A DNA stretch of 5,885 bases, taken from assembly GCA_001940655.1 (NCBI GenBank), contig MBAA01000132.1:22523-28407 (forward strand), written 5' to 3'. This document shows positions 1 to 5,659 of the stretch, one piece after another (positions within the stretch are counted from its first letter, which is position 1; every line of letters begins with the position of its first letter). The DNA comes from Promethearchaeota archaeon CR_4. GTDB lineage: Archaea > Asgardarchaeota > Lokiarchaeia > Sigyniarchaeales > CR-4. A model generated the notes under the pieces. The model made no database searches, was not told where the DNA came from, and worked only from the letters and a program-made list of their open reading frames with translations. Made by a program: the position numbers and the translations under genes.

Positions 1-88
1 TATTCCAAGAACAACCTCCCGTAACCGCAATAAGAAGGGAGTAGGCCTCTACGGGTGGTCGAATGAGAATCTGGTCGGCTGGTAGCAT
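1..88 (-). CDS. radical SAM protein, N-terminal fragment (runs off the left edge)
   Basis: Reading the minus strand from an ATG at 88-86 gives 29 uninterrupted codons up to the window edge. The peptide contains RPPVEAYSLLIAVTGGCSWN. An RPP-x-EA-x-S-LL-x(3)-T-x-GCSWN start is what I know from a family of radical SAM proteins in which the cysteine motif that binds the 4Fe-4S cluster follows immediately (typically continuing as basic residue-CTFC). Only the first cysteine (residue 26) lies inside the window. The ATG sits close in front of the conserved block, so the start is probably right. It is transcribed away from the longin-like gene at 209, and the A/T tract at 117-130 lies 29-42 nt upstream, a fitting place for a TATA box with a short leader. 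The substrate cannot be told from this fragment. Confidence 0.72.
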   Translation of the reverse strand, partial: MLPADQILIRPPVEAYSLLIAVTGGCSWN

Positions 89-116
89 TTCTATTCAAGA
101 TATACATACTAATCAA

Positions 117-130
117 GGGAAAAAAATTTT
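117..130. promoter_or_regulatory. candidate BRE/TATA-type promoter element in a divergent intergenic region
   Basis: A run of three G, seven A and four T. Thirteen of these bases (GGAAAAAAATTTT) recur exactly at 5616-5628 in the other divergent intergenic region. The A/T core ends about 31 nt upstream of the minus-strand start at 88, which suits an archaeal TATA box followed by a leader of roughly ten bases. It lies 78 nt upstream of the plus-strand TTG at 209, so for that gene it would imply a leader of about 50 nt, or a separate promoter somewhere in 140-180. Position and recurrence are seen; promoter function is inferred. Confidence 0.45.
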
Positions 131-194
131 CGTCAACAATCTTATTAATTTCAAATTAGTATTCATATTTGCAAGCGAATGTAATCCTATTCCC

Positions 195-199
195 GGGAG
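195..199 (+). promoter_or_regulatory. ribosome binding site supporting the TTG start at 209
   Basis: GGGAG lies 9 nt before the TTG at 209 and can pair with the CUCC end of archaeal 16S rRNA. It favours TTG 209 over the internal ATG at 257, which would remove the first strand of the predicted domain. No other usable start lies between the in-frame stop at 182-184 and 209. Confidence 0.55.
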
Positions 200-208
200 T
201 TTAGTTAT

Positions 209-1114
209 TTGACAATCTACGAAGTATCACTGGTTTCTACAGGCGGATATCCATTCATGAATAACCAAATCATCGAAGAACCGGTAGAAGTACCTTTAAA
301 ATTACTTTTTTACGAGTACGGGGGAAAACCTAAATTAACAGATAAAAGCAAGTATGATGCAACTACGGCTTTCGAATTGAATGCCGGATTGATTGCAGCG
401 CTCTCAGAATTTGCTCGACTTTTGAAAAGACCGATGACTGGTCTTTTATTTAACTATATGGGGGAAGGAGAGTTGCCAGATAATTGGAAACCCGTGAATG
501 TTGAGGGCGAAAAGCATTCGGAGAACGAGATAGGTACCATAATTACCGTGCGTTGTGATGTGTACAACCACTATTTGGAAGTGAAGAAGAAAGTCGATCT
601 AATTTACGAGAAATACGTGAAAGATTTCACTCCGTTCGGTTCAGGCGGAATGATGGACGAGGAAACAATTACTAACATCATTCGGGTGTTGTCGGACGAA
701 CCCGCGAAAGAGAAGCTCGCAAAACACAGTGAGGTTATTCGTGATACTTCTCTGAATTTCCTCGAGGATATGAACTCTTATGGTCTAGAATCCATAATGA
801 TTACTTCCTGTGATTTTACCCCGCTCGCAACATTTGGGGACTTGTCGTTGATTGAAGGAGAAAATCTCCTGCGTAATTTGGGCGATGTACCGCTCGTTGA
901 CACATATTCCTGGAAATACCGGGAGTCCCGCTTCGTTCGCTCGAAAGTCGAAATACGAGTCTGGAATTATATCGTCAATTCTGGAGCAGGAATCACCTTG
1001 GAAGGGCAGTTCCAACCGTTCTATTACATGTTAATGTGCACTCCGGGTTCATTCTTAGGAGAAGTGCCTCAGCAATATTACACTTTAATAAATAACATTC
1101 TCCTTGAAGACTAA
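209..1114 (+). CDS. longin/roadblock-like two-domain protein, hypothetical
   Basis: A soluble protein of 301 residues starting at TTG, with no signal peptide or membrane segment. I do not recognise a named gene. Residues 1-135 have the pattern of a longin-like domain: an opening strand (TIYEVSLVS), a GGYPF turn, further strands, a central helix (ELNAGLIAALSEFARLL, 56-72), then strands (MTGLLFNY, GTIITVRCDVYN) and a closing charged helix (about 121-138). Residues 140-185 form a charged, mostly helical linker. Residues 192-301 begin with strand-turn-strand (GLESIMITSCDFTPLATFG) and finish with a strand and helix (YYMLMCTPGSFLG, then YTLINNILLED), resembling a second longin or roadblock/LC7 unit. 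In archaea and eukaryotes such folds regulate or scaffold small Ras-like GTPases; that role is inference, and no GTPase gene lies in the window. It is the only gene here without an enzyme signature. The gap to the next gene is 65 nt on the same strand. Confidence 0.6.
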   Translation: MTIYEVSLVSTGGYPFMNNQIIEEPVEVPLKLLFYEYGGKPKLTDKSKYDATTAFELNAGLIAALSEFARLLKRPMTGLLFNYMGEGELPDNWKPVNVEGEKHSENEIGTIITVRCDVYNHYLEVKKKVDLIYEKYVKDFTPFGSGGMMDEETITNIIRVLSDEPAKEKLAKHSEVIRDTSLNFLEDMNSYGLESIMITSCDFTPLATFGDLSLIEGENLLRNLGDVPLVDTYSWKYRESRFVRSKVEIRVWNYIVNSGAGITLEGQFQPFYYMLMCTPGSFLGEVPQQYYTLINNILLED

Positions 1115-1116
1115 CT

Positions 1117-1155
1117 GTGGGATTACACTCCTTTTCATAAGATGGGGTGGGATTA
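1117..1155. repeat. 9-bp direct repeat GTGGGATTA, two copies 30 bp apart
   Basis: Copies lie at 1117-1125 and 1147-1155 in the gap between the longin-like gene and the plus-strand ATP-grasp gene. The second copy abuts the TATA-like TTTAAAAG. A 30-bp period is close to three helical turns, so a regulator could contact both on one DNA face. The repeat is seen; a role as operator is only a suggestion, and two 9-mers may be chance. Confidence 0.3.
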
Positions 1156-1156
1156 G

Positions 1157-1164
1157 TTTAAAAG
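1157..1164 (+). promoter_or_regulatory. possible TATA box of the plus-strand ATP-grasp gene
   Basis: TTTAAAAG centred 19-22 nt upstream of the tandem ATGs at 1180 and 1183. With archaeal spacing, transcription would begin near 1182-1187, giving a leaderless mRNA from the second ATG or a short leader for the ATG at 1210. No ribosome binding site is visible before 1180, in keeping with leaderless translation. Evidence is positional only. Confidence 0.3.
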
Positions 1165-1179
1165 AAAGTTTTCCCCAAA

Positions 1180-2103
1180 ATGATGCATCCTCTGGTTTCT
1201 GGGAACTTCATGGCCTCCGATCACATAATATCAAAGGAAAAAGTGCCAAGTTTTCCCAGATTTGCTAAAAAAGTCGTGTGTTTTGCCAATCGTGACCAAG
1301 AATTAATGCGAAACATAAAAAATCAATTAGAATTCCAGTATAGGGTCGACTGCATCACATATTTTCTCGAAAAGTCCTTTCCAGAGAGTTTGCTTGCCAC
1401 AAAGATCTGGAATCAAGATGCTGCAATTATTCTGCCAAAATTGACCACGGATCACCAGAGAAACCCTCGCATTTACACCGCGATCGAGGCGGCGGGCGTG
1501 CCTACCATTAATAGTGTATTTTCAATCCGTCTTTGTGAAAATCGAAAACTAACATTCATGTACCTCCACAAGAATCTCCCGTTCGTTAAAATCCCAGAAT
1601 TCTATATTTCACTTAAAGATGCAAAGCACGCGTTGCGGCGGGGTAAAAAAATCATAGTTAAACGCAATTCCCACCACGTGTCTCACAATCTCCGGTGTTT
1701 AGGTATCGCCGAAGATATCCGAGACTTGACCAGGATCGCGGATACCGTGCCAAAAGACGAGATGTTTTTGCAGAACTACTTGGGTCCGTGTATGAACACA
1801 ATCTATAAGGTCTACTTCATCGGAACGGCTGTGATGGCACTTAAATGCGTGAAGGAAGACGTGTTTGCAGAACGGAACATTACAGATTTCCAAGAACGGT
1901 ATCAACCACCGTTATCGCTTCTTCAAGGTTTCCGACAGATTGGTCAACATCTAAAAATGAATGTTTTTGGTTTAGATTATTTAATCGGGCCAGATGGCCT
2001 GATGTACTTGATTGACGTGAATGATTTTCCCAGTTTTCGAGGGATAGAAGAGGCAGTCCACCTGCTCTGCGAGTTTATCTTTGAGCATTATTTTATGATT
2101 TAA
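1180..2103 (+). CDS. ATP-grasp enzyme, ITPK/RimK-like
   Basis: A cytoplasmic protein of 307 residues, the usual length for a compact ATP-grasp enzyme. These enzymes join an acid to an amine through an acyl phosphate, or phosphorylate inositol phosphates (ITPK type). The N-terminal pre-ATP-grasp strand is KKVVCFANRD (30-39), followed by a helix and a second strand (AAIILPKL, 81-88). AIEAAGVPTINS (101-112) is the usual 'too early or late name' segment of the fold. KIIVKRN (157-163) carries the adenine/phosphate-binding lysine K161, and FLQNYLG (196-202) the hinge. Metal ligands are D266 in FGLDYL and D279/N281 in LIDVNDFPSF, closely matching the ID-x-N-x-FP motif of ITPK. The glycine-rich loop expected after the lysine is replaced by SHHVSH (164-169), which is unusual. 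The start is uncertain: 1180, 1183 and 1210 are all in frame, and conserved sequence begins only near residue 30. The 3' end overlaps that of the opposing paralogue by 11 bp. Substrate unknown. Confidence 0.8.
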   Translation: MMHPLVSGNFMASDHIISKEKVPSFPRFAKKVVCFANRDQELMRNIKNQLEFQYRVDCITYFLEKSFPESLLATKIWNQDAAIILPKLTTDHQRNPRIYTAIEAAGVPTINSVFSIRLCENRKLTFMYLHKNLPFVKIPEFYISLKDAKHALRRGKKIIVKRNSHHVSHNLRCLGIAEDIRDLTRIADTVPKDEMFLQNYLGPCMNTIYKVYFIGTAVMALKCVKEDVFAERNITDFQERYQPPLSLLQGFRQIGQHLKMNVFGLDYLIGPDGLMYLIDVNDFPSFRGIEEAVHLLCEFIFEHYFMI

Positions 2104-2866
2104 TCTGGTTGACAAGCCATCCTGCGAGGATTTCCGGTCCATTTTTGATGTAATTGAAATTTGGAGCCGAATTGACATCTGTCAGGTAAAATTGCTTCCC
2201 TTCTTCGAGAAAGTCTACGGACGTAATGGTGAGTTTGGTAACTTGCTTAATTTTCTCGACACACTCGCGAAGGTACGGGTTTTCAGGGATGGAAACCCGG
2301 GTGGCCATTTTATCTGGATTTTCAAGGGTGGGTTTCTCCTTGAAGAAGAAAAACATTTCCCCGAAACTGTAGATTTTATATTCCCACTGGGAGTGAATTC
2401 TTCGTTGAAAGTAGTAGATATCATTGTTTGTAACATGTTTTCCACGTTGCCCGATAAGAGGGATGAATTTTTTCGTTGATTCCACGCATTCTTCTTTCAC
2501 GACATACTCTTCGAATGTAATGTCTTTCTCATACCCCACAGCGAATTCGGGTTGAGGAATATTCATAGATTTTGCGAGCATACTGTAAAGAGAGCGGTAG
2601 TTAGTCACGTGAATAGCATAAGCACAATTATGGGTCGGCACACCCATTTGTTCCATACGGAACGCCTGGGCTTGCACTATCGATCCCCGTCCTTTGACGA
2701 AACACACATCCCAGTTAGAAACTGGATTGGAAGACGAAGTATCGCTATTCTCTTCCAGAAATATCTCCACTTTTAAACCCACTCTCTGCTGCAACGCAGT
2801 GATTAAGGTTTGTGACCGTGGCAATTCAAAAGAGTTCGTTATAATGCCAACCGTGGGGATGAGAAT
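2093..2866 (-). CDS. second ATP-grasp protein, RimK-like, with unusual start and altered ATP lysine
   Basis: About 257 residues if read from ATT at 2866. The first conventional start, TTG at 2824, leaves 243 residues but cuts away PTVGIITNSFELPRS, the typical first strand and loop of the fold, so I extend it. An ATC at 2860 (9 nt after GGAG) is an equally good candidate. Numbered from 2866: MEQMGVPTHNCAYA (71-84) is the pre-grasp segment; FIPLIGQRGKHV (134-145) aligns with the RimK-type VVKPL-x-G-x-QG-x-GV loop, keeping the glycines but placing Ile135 where the ATP-binding lysine should be; YYFQ (151-154) is the hinge; metal ligands are D218 (SVDFL) and D230/N232 (LTDVNSAPNF). It aligns over its whole C-terminal half with the convergent ATP-grasp protein, so the two are paralogues. 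It is last in a minus-strand operon after the radical SAM gene and in the same frame. Activity may be altered or lost; substrate unknown. Confidence 0.72.
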   Translation of the reverse strand: MLIPTVGIITNSFELPRSQTLITALQQRVGLKVEIFLEENSDTSSSNPVSNWDVCFVKGRGSIVQAQAFRMEQMGVPTHNCAYAIHVTNYRSLYSMLAKSMNIPQPEFAVGYEKDITFEEYVVKEECVESTKKFIPLIGQRGKHVTNNDIYYFQRRIHSQWEYKIYSFGEMFFFFKEKPTLENPDKMATRVSIPENPYLRECVEKIKQVTKLTITSVDFLEEGKQFYLTDVNSAPNFNYIKNGPEILAGWLVNQIKS

Positions 2867-2869
2867 CCG

Positions 2870-2876
2870 CTCCTTT
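2870..2876 (-). promoter_or_regulatory. ribosome binding site of the second ATP-grasp gene, overlapping the upstream stop codon
   Basis: On the minus strand AAAGGAG follows directly from the TGA at 2878-2876 that ends the radical SAM gene, sharing its last base. This suggests translational coupling. It is 3 nt from the ATT at 2866 and 9 nt from the ATC at 2860, but 45 nt from the TTG at 2824, so it argues against the TTG as the real start. Confidence 0.5.
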
Positions 2877-4456
2877 CACGCATTAATTAGGCGTCCCTTC
2901 AGAAGACGGTCAGAAACGACACCTGTAATTTCTACCTGCTTGCGTTGTCCAATGAATGATCCACCATCTTCGATTTCTACCCCGGGCCCTCCACGAGGAA
3001 TTCGCCCAATGACGGCACCTTGCCGAAATTTGTGCTTTTCGACGATATCAACTGCAAGAACTTGTCCTACATACTTGTTTTTCTGATCATTGTTGTATTG
3101 AATCACAAATCGCTTGATCTTCTGGGCCCACGGGCGCATTAACTTTTCCTGCTGCTTTGATTCCCGGTAATGCTCGAAGACGGTTCCTGGAAGGGTCTTG
3201 AATTGGTAGAGCGTGATTTTTTCGAGATCTAATTCCCTCAGTTTCTCGAGGAAAGCTAACGTGTTCCGGGCGGTTTCAGGGGTTTCCCCAGGTAGGGAAT
3301 GAATGAAATATGCATGTACGCGGAATCCCATTCGTTTTGCGAGCGCGATTGCATTGAGGCATTCTTCCGGCATGTCAGGCCTGCCAAGTAGGGTGGCTTG
3401 CCCCGGATCGCCAGTTTCGACTCCAATGGAGAAAATGGGATTCGGGATTTGTTGTAAAATGCGAAATACTTCCTCGGAACAGAGAGAGGCTTTCAGATTC
3501 TCGTAAAAAATTTGTACAGTTTTATTCCGAACCTGATCCAGTTTTGCAATGGTGCTGATCAAGGCATTTAACGCTTCAAAGTTCACATCTGGGGGACTTT
3601 TGGGAGAAGTTAGAGGAATAGGCGCGATCGCCTTTTCTCGTTGAAAATCGAGGAGATCGGGGCCTCCCAAAACAATTCGCGTTACGCCTAACGAAATTAA
3701 CTTTTCAATCTCGTTAATAATAGCTGAGATCGCTCGTGATTTAGGAGGTCCAAACATCGTATGGGTTCCGCAATATCCGCATCCGGGTGGAATCCCCTGG
3801 GGACATACTTTTGACAAATCATTCCCAGTTTCAGCACACTGGTTACATTTGGGAGGACATTTTTTTCCAAACTTCGGTCGTCGGTAATTGGAACATCCTC
3901 GCACGCACTCCACGTAAATTCGTGCATGCTGGAAATCCGGGTATTGCCCAATAAATTTACATTCCCGGGGGAACGTAGCAAAATCTGGGGGCACCGTTTG
4001 AGAAGTCCTCGAAAACATTTCTGGTTTTCCGGCATTATATGAAGCGAAATTCAAGAATTTACTGAATTCTGGGAGGTGGAGTTCCAGTTCTCCCTTTGTT
4101 GCTAATTCAACTTTCAATTTTTCTCTAATCCCTTTTTCGCAACAAATGGGACCCCCTATGGCAACTGGTGCTGAACCTCGCGTTTGACGCCATTTCTGGA
4201 TGATTTTGATGCAAGCAGCTTTGTCCATCGTCATAGCCGAGATGAGGAGGCAGTCGAACTTGGATAAATCCAGAGATTTATCGCCCAAAATCTGCTCAGC
4301 ACGAAAGATAAGGCAAATCACTTGGCTGTTGGTTAGAGAAGTGATGATGGATGCTACAGTCCAAGGTCCTGAACCAATGAAGTCACGCGTGAATCGGCGA
4401 CTACCAGTACCCGCTGTAAGTGCGTCAATAACGCAGATCTGAAGCAAAATAACCAT
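2876..4456 (-). CDS. cobalamin-type radical SAM protein with C-terminal TRAM-like domain
   Basis: 526 residues from ATG at 4456; earlier TTG codons exist, up to 4510, but would overlap the upstream gene and add a non-conserved tail. Residues 1-115 look like a B12-binding-type Rossmann domain (VIDALTAG, FDCLLISAM, PVAIGGPICC), with the family-like RRFTRDFIG near residue 20. The radical SAM barrel follows: the cluster motif is C-x7-C-x2-C (C218, C226, C229, in GIPPGCGYCGTHTMFG), preceded by C184, C188, C200, C204 and C207, five extra cysteines that could hold a second cluster or zinc. GVETGDPG (345-352) and HSLPGET (386-392) are typical later barrel motifs. Residues 462-526 (YVGQVLAVDIVE to LLKGRLI) resemble a TRAM domain, a small RNA-binding barrel also found in MiaB-type tRNA methylthiotransferases. 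The enzyme thus probably alters an RNA or a similar large substrate, perhaps by methyl or sulfur transfer; this is inference. A 34-nt gap follows the membrane kinase, so co-transcription is likely. I do not know a gene name for it. Confidence 0.8.
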   Translation of the reverse strand: MVILLQICVIDALTAGTGSRRFTRDFIGSGPWTVASIITSLTNSQVICLIFRAEQILGDKSLDLSKFDCLLISAMTMDKAACIKIIQKWRQTRGSAPVAIGGPICCEKGIREKLKVELATKGELELHLPEFSKFLNFASYNAGKPEMFSRTSQTVPPDFATFPRECKFIGQYPDFQHARIYVECVRGCSNYRRPKFGKKCPPKCNQCAETGNDLSKVCPQGIPPGCGYCGTHTMFGPPKSRAISAIINEIEKLISLGVTRIVLGGPDLLDFQREKAIAPIPLTSPKSPPDVNFEALNALISTIAKLDQVRNKTVQIFYENLKASLCSEEVFRILQQIPNPIFSIGVETGDPGQATLLGRPDMPEECLNAIALAKRMGFRVHAYFIHSLPGETPETARNTLAFLEKLRELDLEKITLYQFKTLPGTVFEHYRESKQQEKLMRPWAQKIKRFVIQYNNDQKNKYVGQVLAVDIVEKHKFRQGAVIGRIPRGGPGVEIEDGGSFIGQRKQVEITGVVSDRLLKGRLINA

Positions 4457-4490
4457 ATCCAAGAGTTTTAGGAGAATTTGAAGCAAAGAA

Positions 4491-5546
4491 TTACAATAAC
4501 ACGAGCACAAATGCTGTAATAACCATTATTGACGCCGACAAGAAAGCATTGAGTAAATTATCAGAAATCACCGGCGTGAAGTAGTCTACAAAACAAAATG
4601 TCAAAGTGCCAGCAAGCGCGACAATAGCGGGAACCCCAAAGTTAAGAGTGGCAATATTGGGAATCCCATCTTTAAAAGTCTTCAATGCGGGTTCGTATAT
4701 CAGGAAGAGGAAGGATACGATAAAGGATACCGCTGCGCCCCCCAAGAGGCCTTCCCAAGTTTTTGGCCCCCGTAACTTGTGTTTTCCCCACCGTCGCCCT
4801 ATGATATTTGCTGCAGCGTCCCCAAAACTCGAGATTCCCATGGCCGCACATGCAACCATAGGGAAATAAGGCCCAATGATCATTATCACGGAAATGCATC
4901 CAATTGAAAAGGACACCTGAGGGCCTAGCATTGTACCCTTTTCCCGATCCCGCAAGATACGGTTGACTTTCTTTAACGGATAGGCTTCCGGTTTCATAAT
5001 CCGGACGAAGTCAGCTATATTTAGACCAATGAAGGCGATCCCCACGAAGAACATCGTGGTATATTGTCCGTACGCGGATTCTGGACTTTCCAAATGGGAT
5101 GCATTCCAAAATTCTGGTGTTAGTGCCATCCACGAATTGAGTACTATAATCATCCACGACCCAATGATGATATAAATAAGAAAAATTCCGACCACAATGA
5201 AATGGGATAATTTACGATACATATCGTATCTCAAGCTCAATTTTTCCCCAAACACGTATGTCGCTTGCCGGTTCGGGTCACGTTCCTCCTTCACCATAAA
5301 AATGTAAAATATGAAGATGAAAGCTATGGAAAAAACCACGGTCACCACATCTAATGGATACGGCATTATGGGGGTAAAAGGCGAAAATGCGAGGGAAAAA
5401 ATCAGGGCGATACCAAAGACGAGTGCATTAGCGAAATTATTTCGCCCCGCATCTATTTCATCGTGCCGGTATGATTTGAACCCGAGGAATATGTAAAAAA
5501 TTTCGATGAAAATAAAGACGCCGAGGTAGAGGATAAACGTGAACAT
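4491..5546 (-). CDS. Sec59/Dgk1/VTE5-type polyprenol (or lipid) kinase, integral membrane protein
   Basis: 351 residues from ATG at 5546, highly hydrophobic with about nine or ten membrane segments. This family phosphorylates long-chain alcohols or diacylglycerol with a nucleoside triphosphate, often CTP (dolichol kinase, phytol kinase, yeast Dgk1), in the membrane. Hallmarks: RKLSH at 111-115; REKGTMLGPQVSFSIG (201-216); the nucleotide signature GDAAANIIGRRWGKHKL (242-258) with a basic KTWEG (262-266) and GG after it; and a late SDNLLNAF (328-335) matching the DNL motif near the family's C-terminus. About 105 residues with three membrane segments precede RKLSH, a long N-terminal extension. 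In an archaeon the likely substrate is dolichol or another polyprenol, or geranylgeraniol salvaged for lipids; which one cannot be told. It heads the minus-strand operon, has no clear ribosome binding site, and is divergent from a paralogue at 5660. Confidence 0.8.
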   Translation of the reverse strand: MFTFILYLGVFIFIEIFYIFLGFKSYRHDEIDAGRNNFANALVFGIALIFSLAFSPFTPIMPYPLDVVTVVFSIAFIFIFYIFMVKEERDPNRQATYVFGEKLSLRYDMYRKLSHFIVVGIFLIYIIIGSWMIIVLNSWMALTPEFWNASHLESPESAYGQYTTMFFVGIAFIGLNIADFVRIMKPEAYPLKKVNRILRDREKGTMLGPQVSFSIGCISVIMIIGPYFPMVACAAMGISSFGDAAANIIGRRWGKHKLRGPKTWEGLLGGAAVSFIVSFLFLIYEPALKTFKDGIPNIATLNFGVPAIVALAGTLTFCFVDYFTPVISDNLLNAFLSASIMVITAFVLVLL

Positions 5547-5615
5547 AAGCCATTACTCGCAATTTTTATGGCTTTCAACACAAGTCAGGTGATACAAAAG
5601 AAAATAGCTTGTAGA

Positions 5616-5630
5616 GGAAAAAAATTTTTT
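5616..5630. promoter_or_regulatory. candidate BRE/TATA-type promoter between the divergent kinase-like genes
   Basis: GG followed by seven A and six T. It contains the same 13 bases as the element at 117-130. It ends 29 nt before the plus-strand ATG at 5660, matching the distance of the other copy from the start at 88, which fits a TATA box with a leader of about ten bases. For the minus-strand kinase at 5546 it lies 70-84 nt upstream, implying a leader near 50 nt; a weaker TATA-like TTTTGTAT (minus strand, 5599-5592) is an alternative for that gene. Confidence 0.48.
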
Positions 5631-5659
5631 GACAAAACAATAAACAATATCCCTTATAG

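Noticed and set aside
1..110. Structured RNA or the 3' end of a plus-strand gene at the left edge
   Set aside because: The minus strand encodes a recognisable radical SAM N-terminus here; the plus-strand frame ending at TAG 83-85 has no recognisable content.
2822..2824. TTG as the start of the second ATP-grasp gene
   Set aside because: It removes the first strand of the fold, and the only ribosome binding site lies 45 nt further upstream.
2694..3086. Plus-strand open frame of 130 codons
   Set aside because: It lies antisense across the junction of two well-supported minus-strand genes; its composition (many Arg, Pro, Ser, Thr) is typical of an antisense shadow.
3697..4035. Minus-strand open frame of 112 codons inside the radical SAM gene
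   Set aside because: It overlaps the cysteine-rich core of the radical SAM protein in another frame and shows no family motif.
4457..4510. Extension of the radical SAM protein to a TTG at 4510
   Set aside because: It would overlap the preceding gene by 20 nt and add a cysteine- and leucine-rich tail (MCSCYCNSLLQ) with no match to the domain start, which fits the ATG at 4456.
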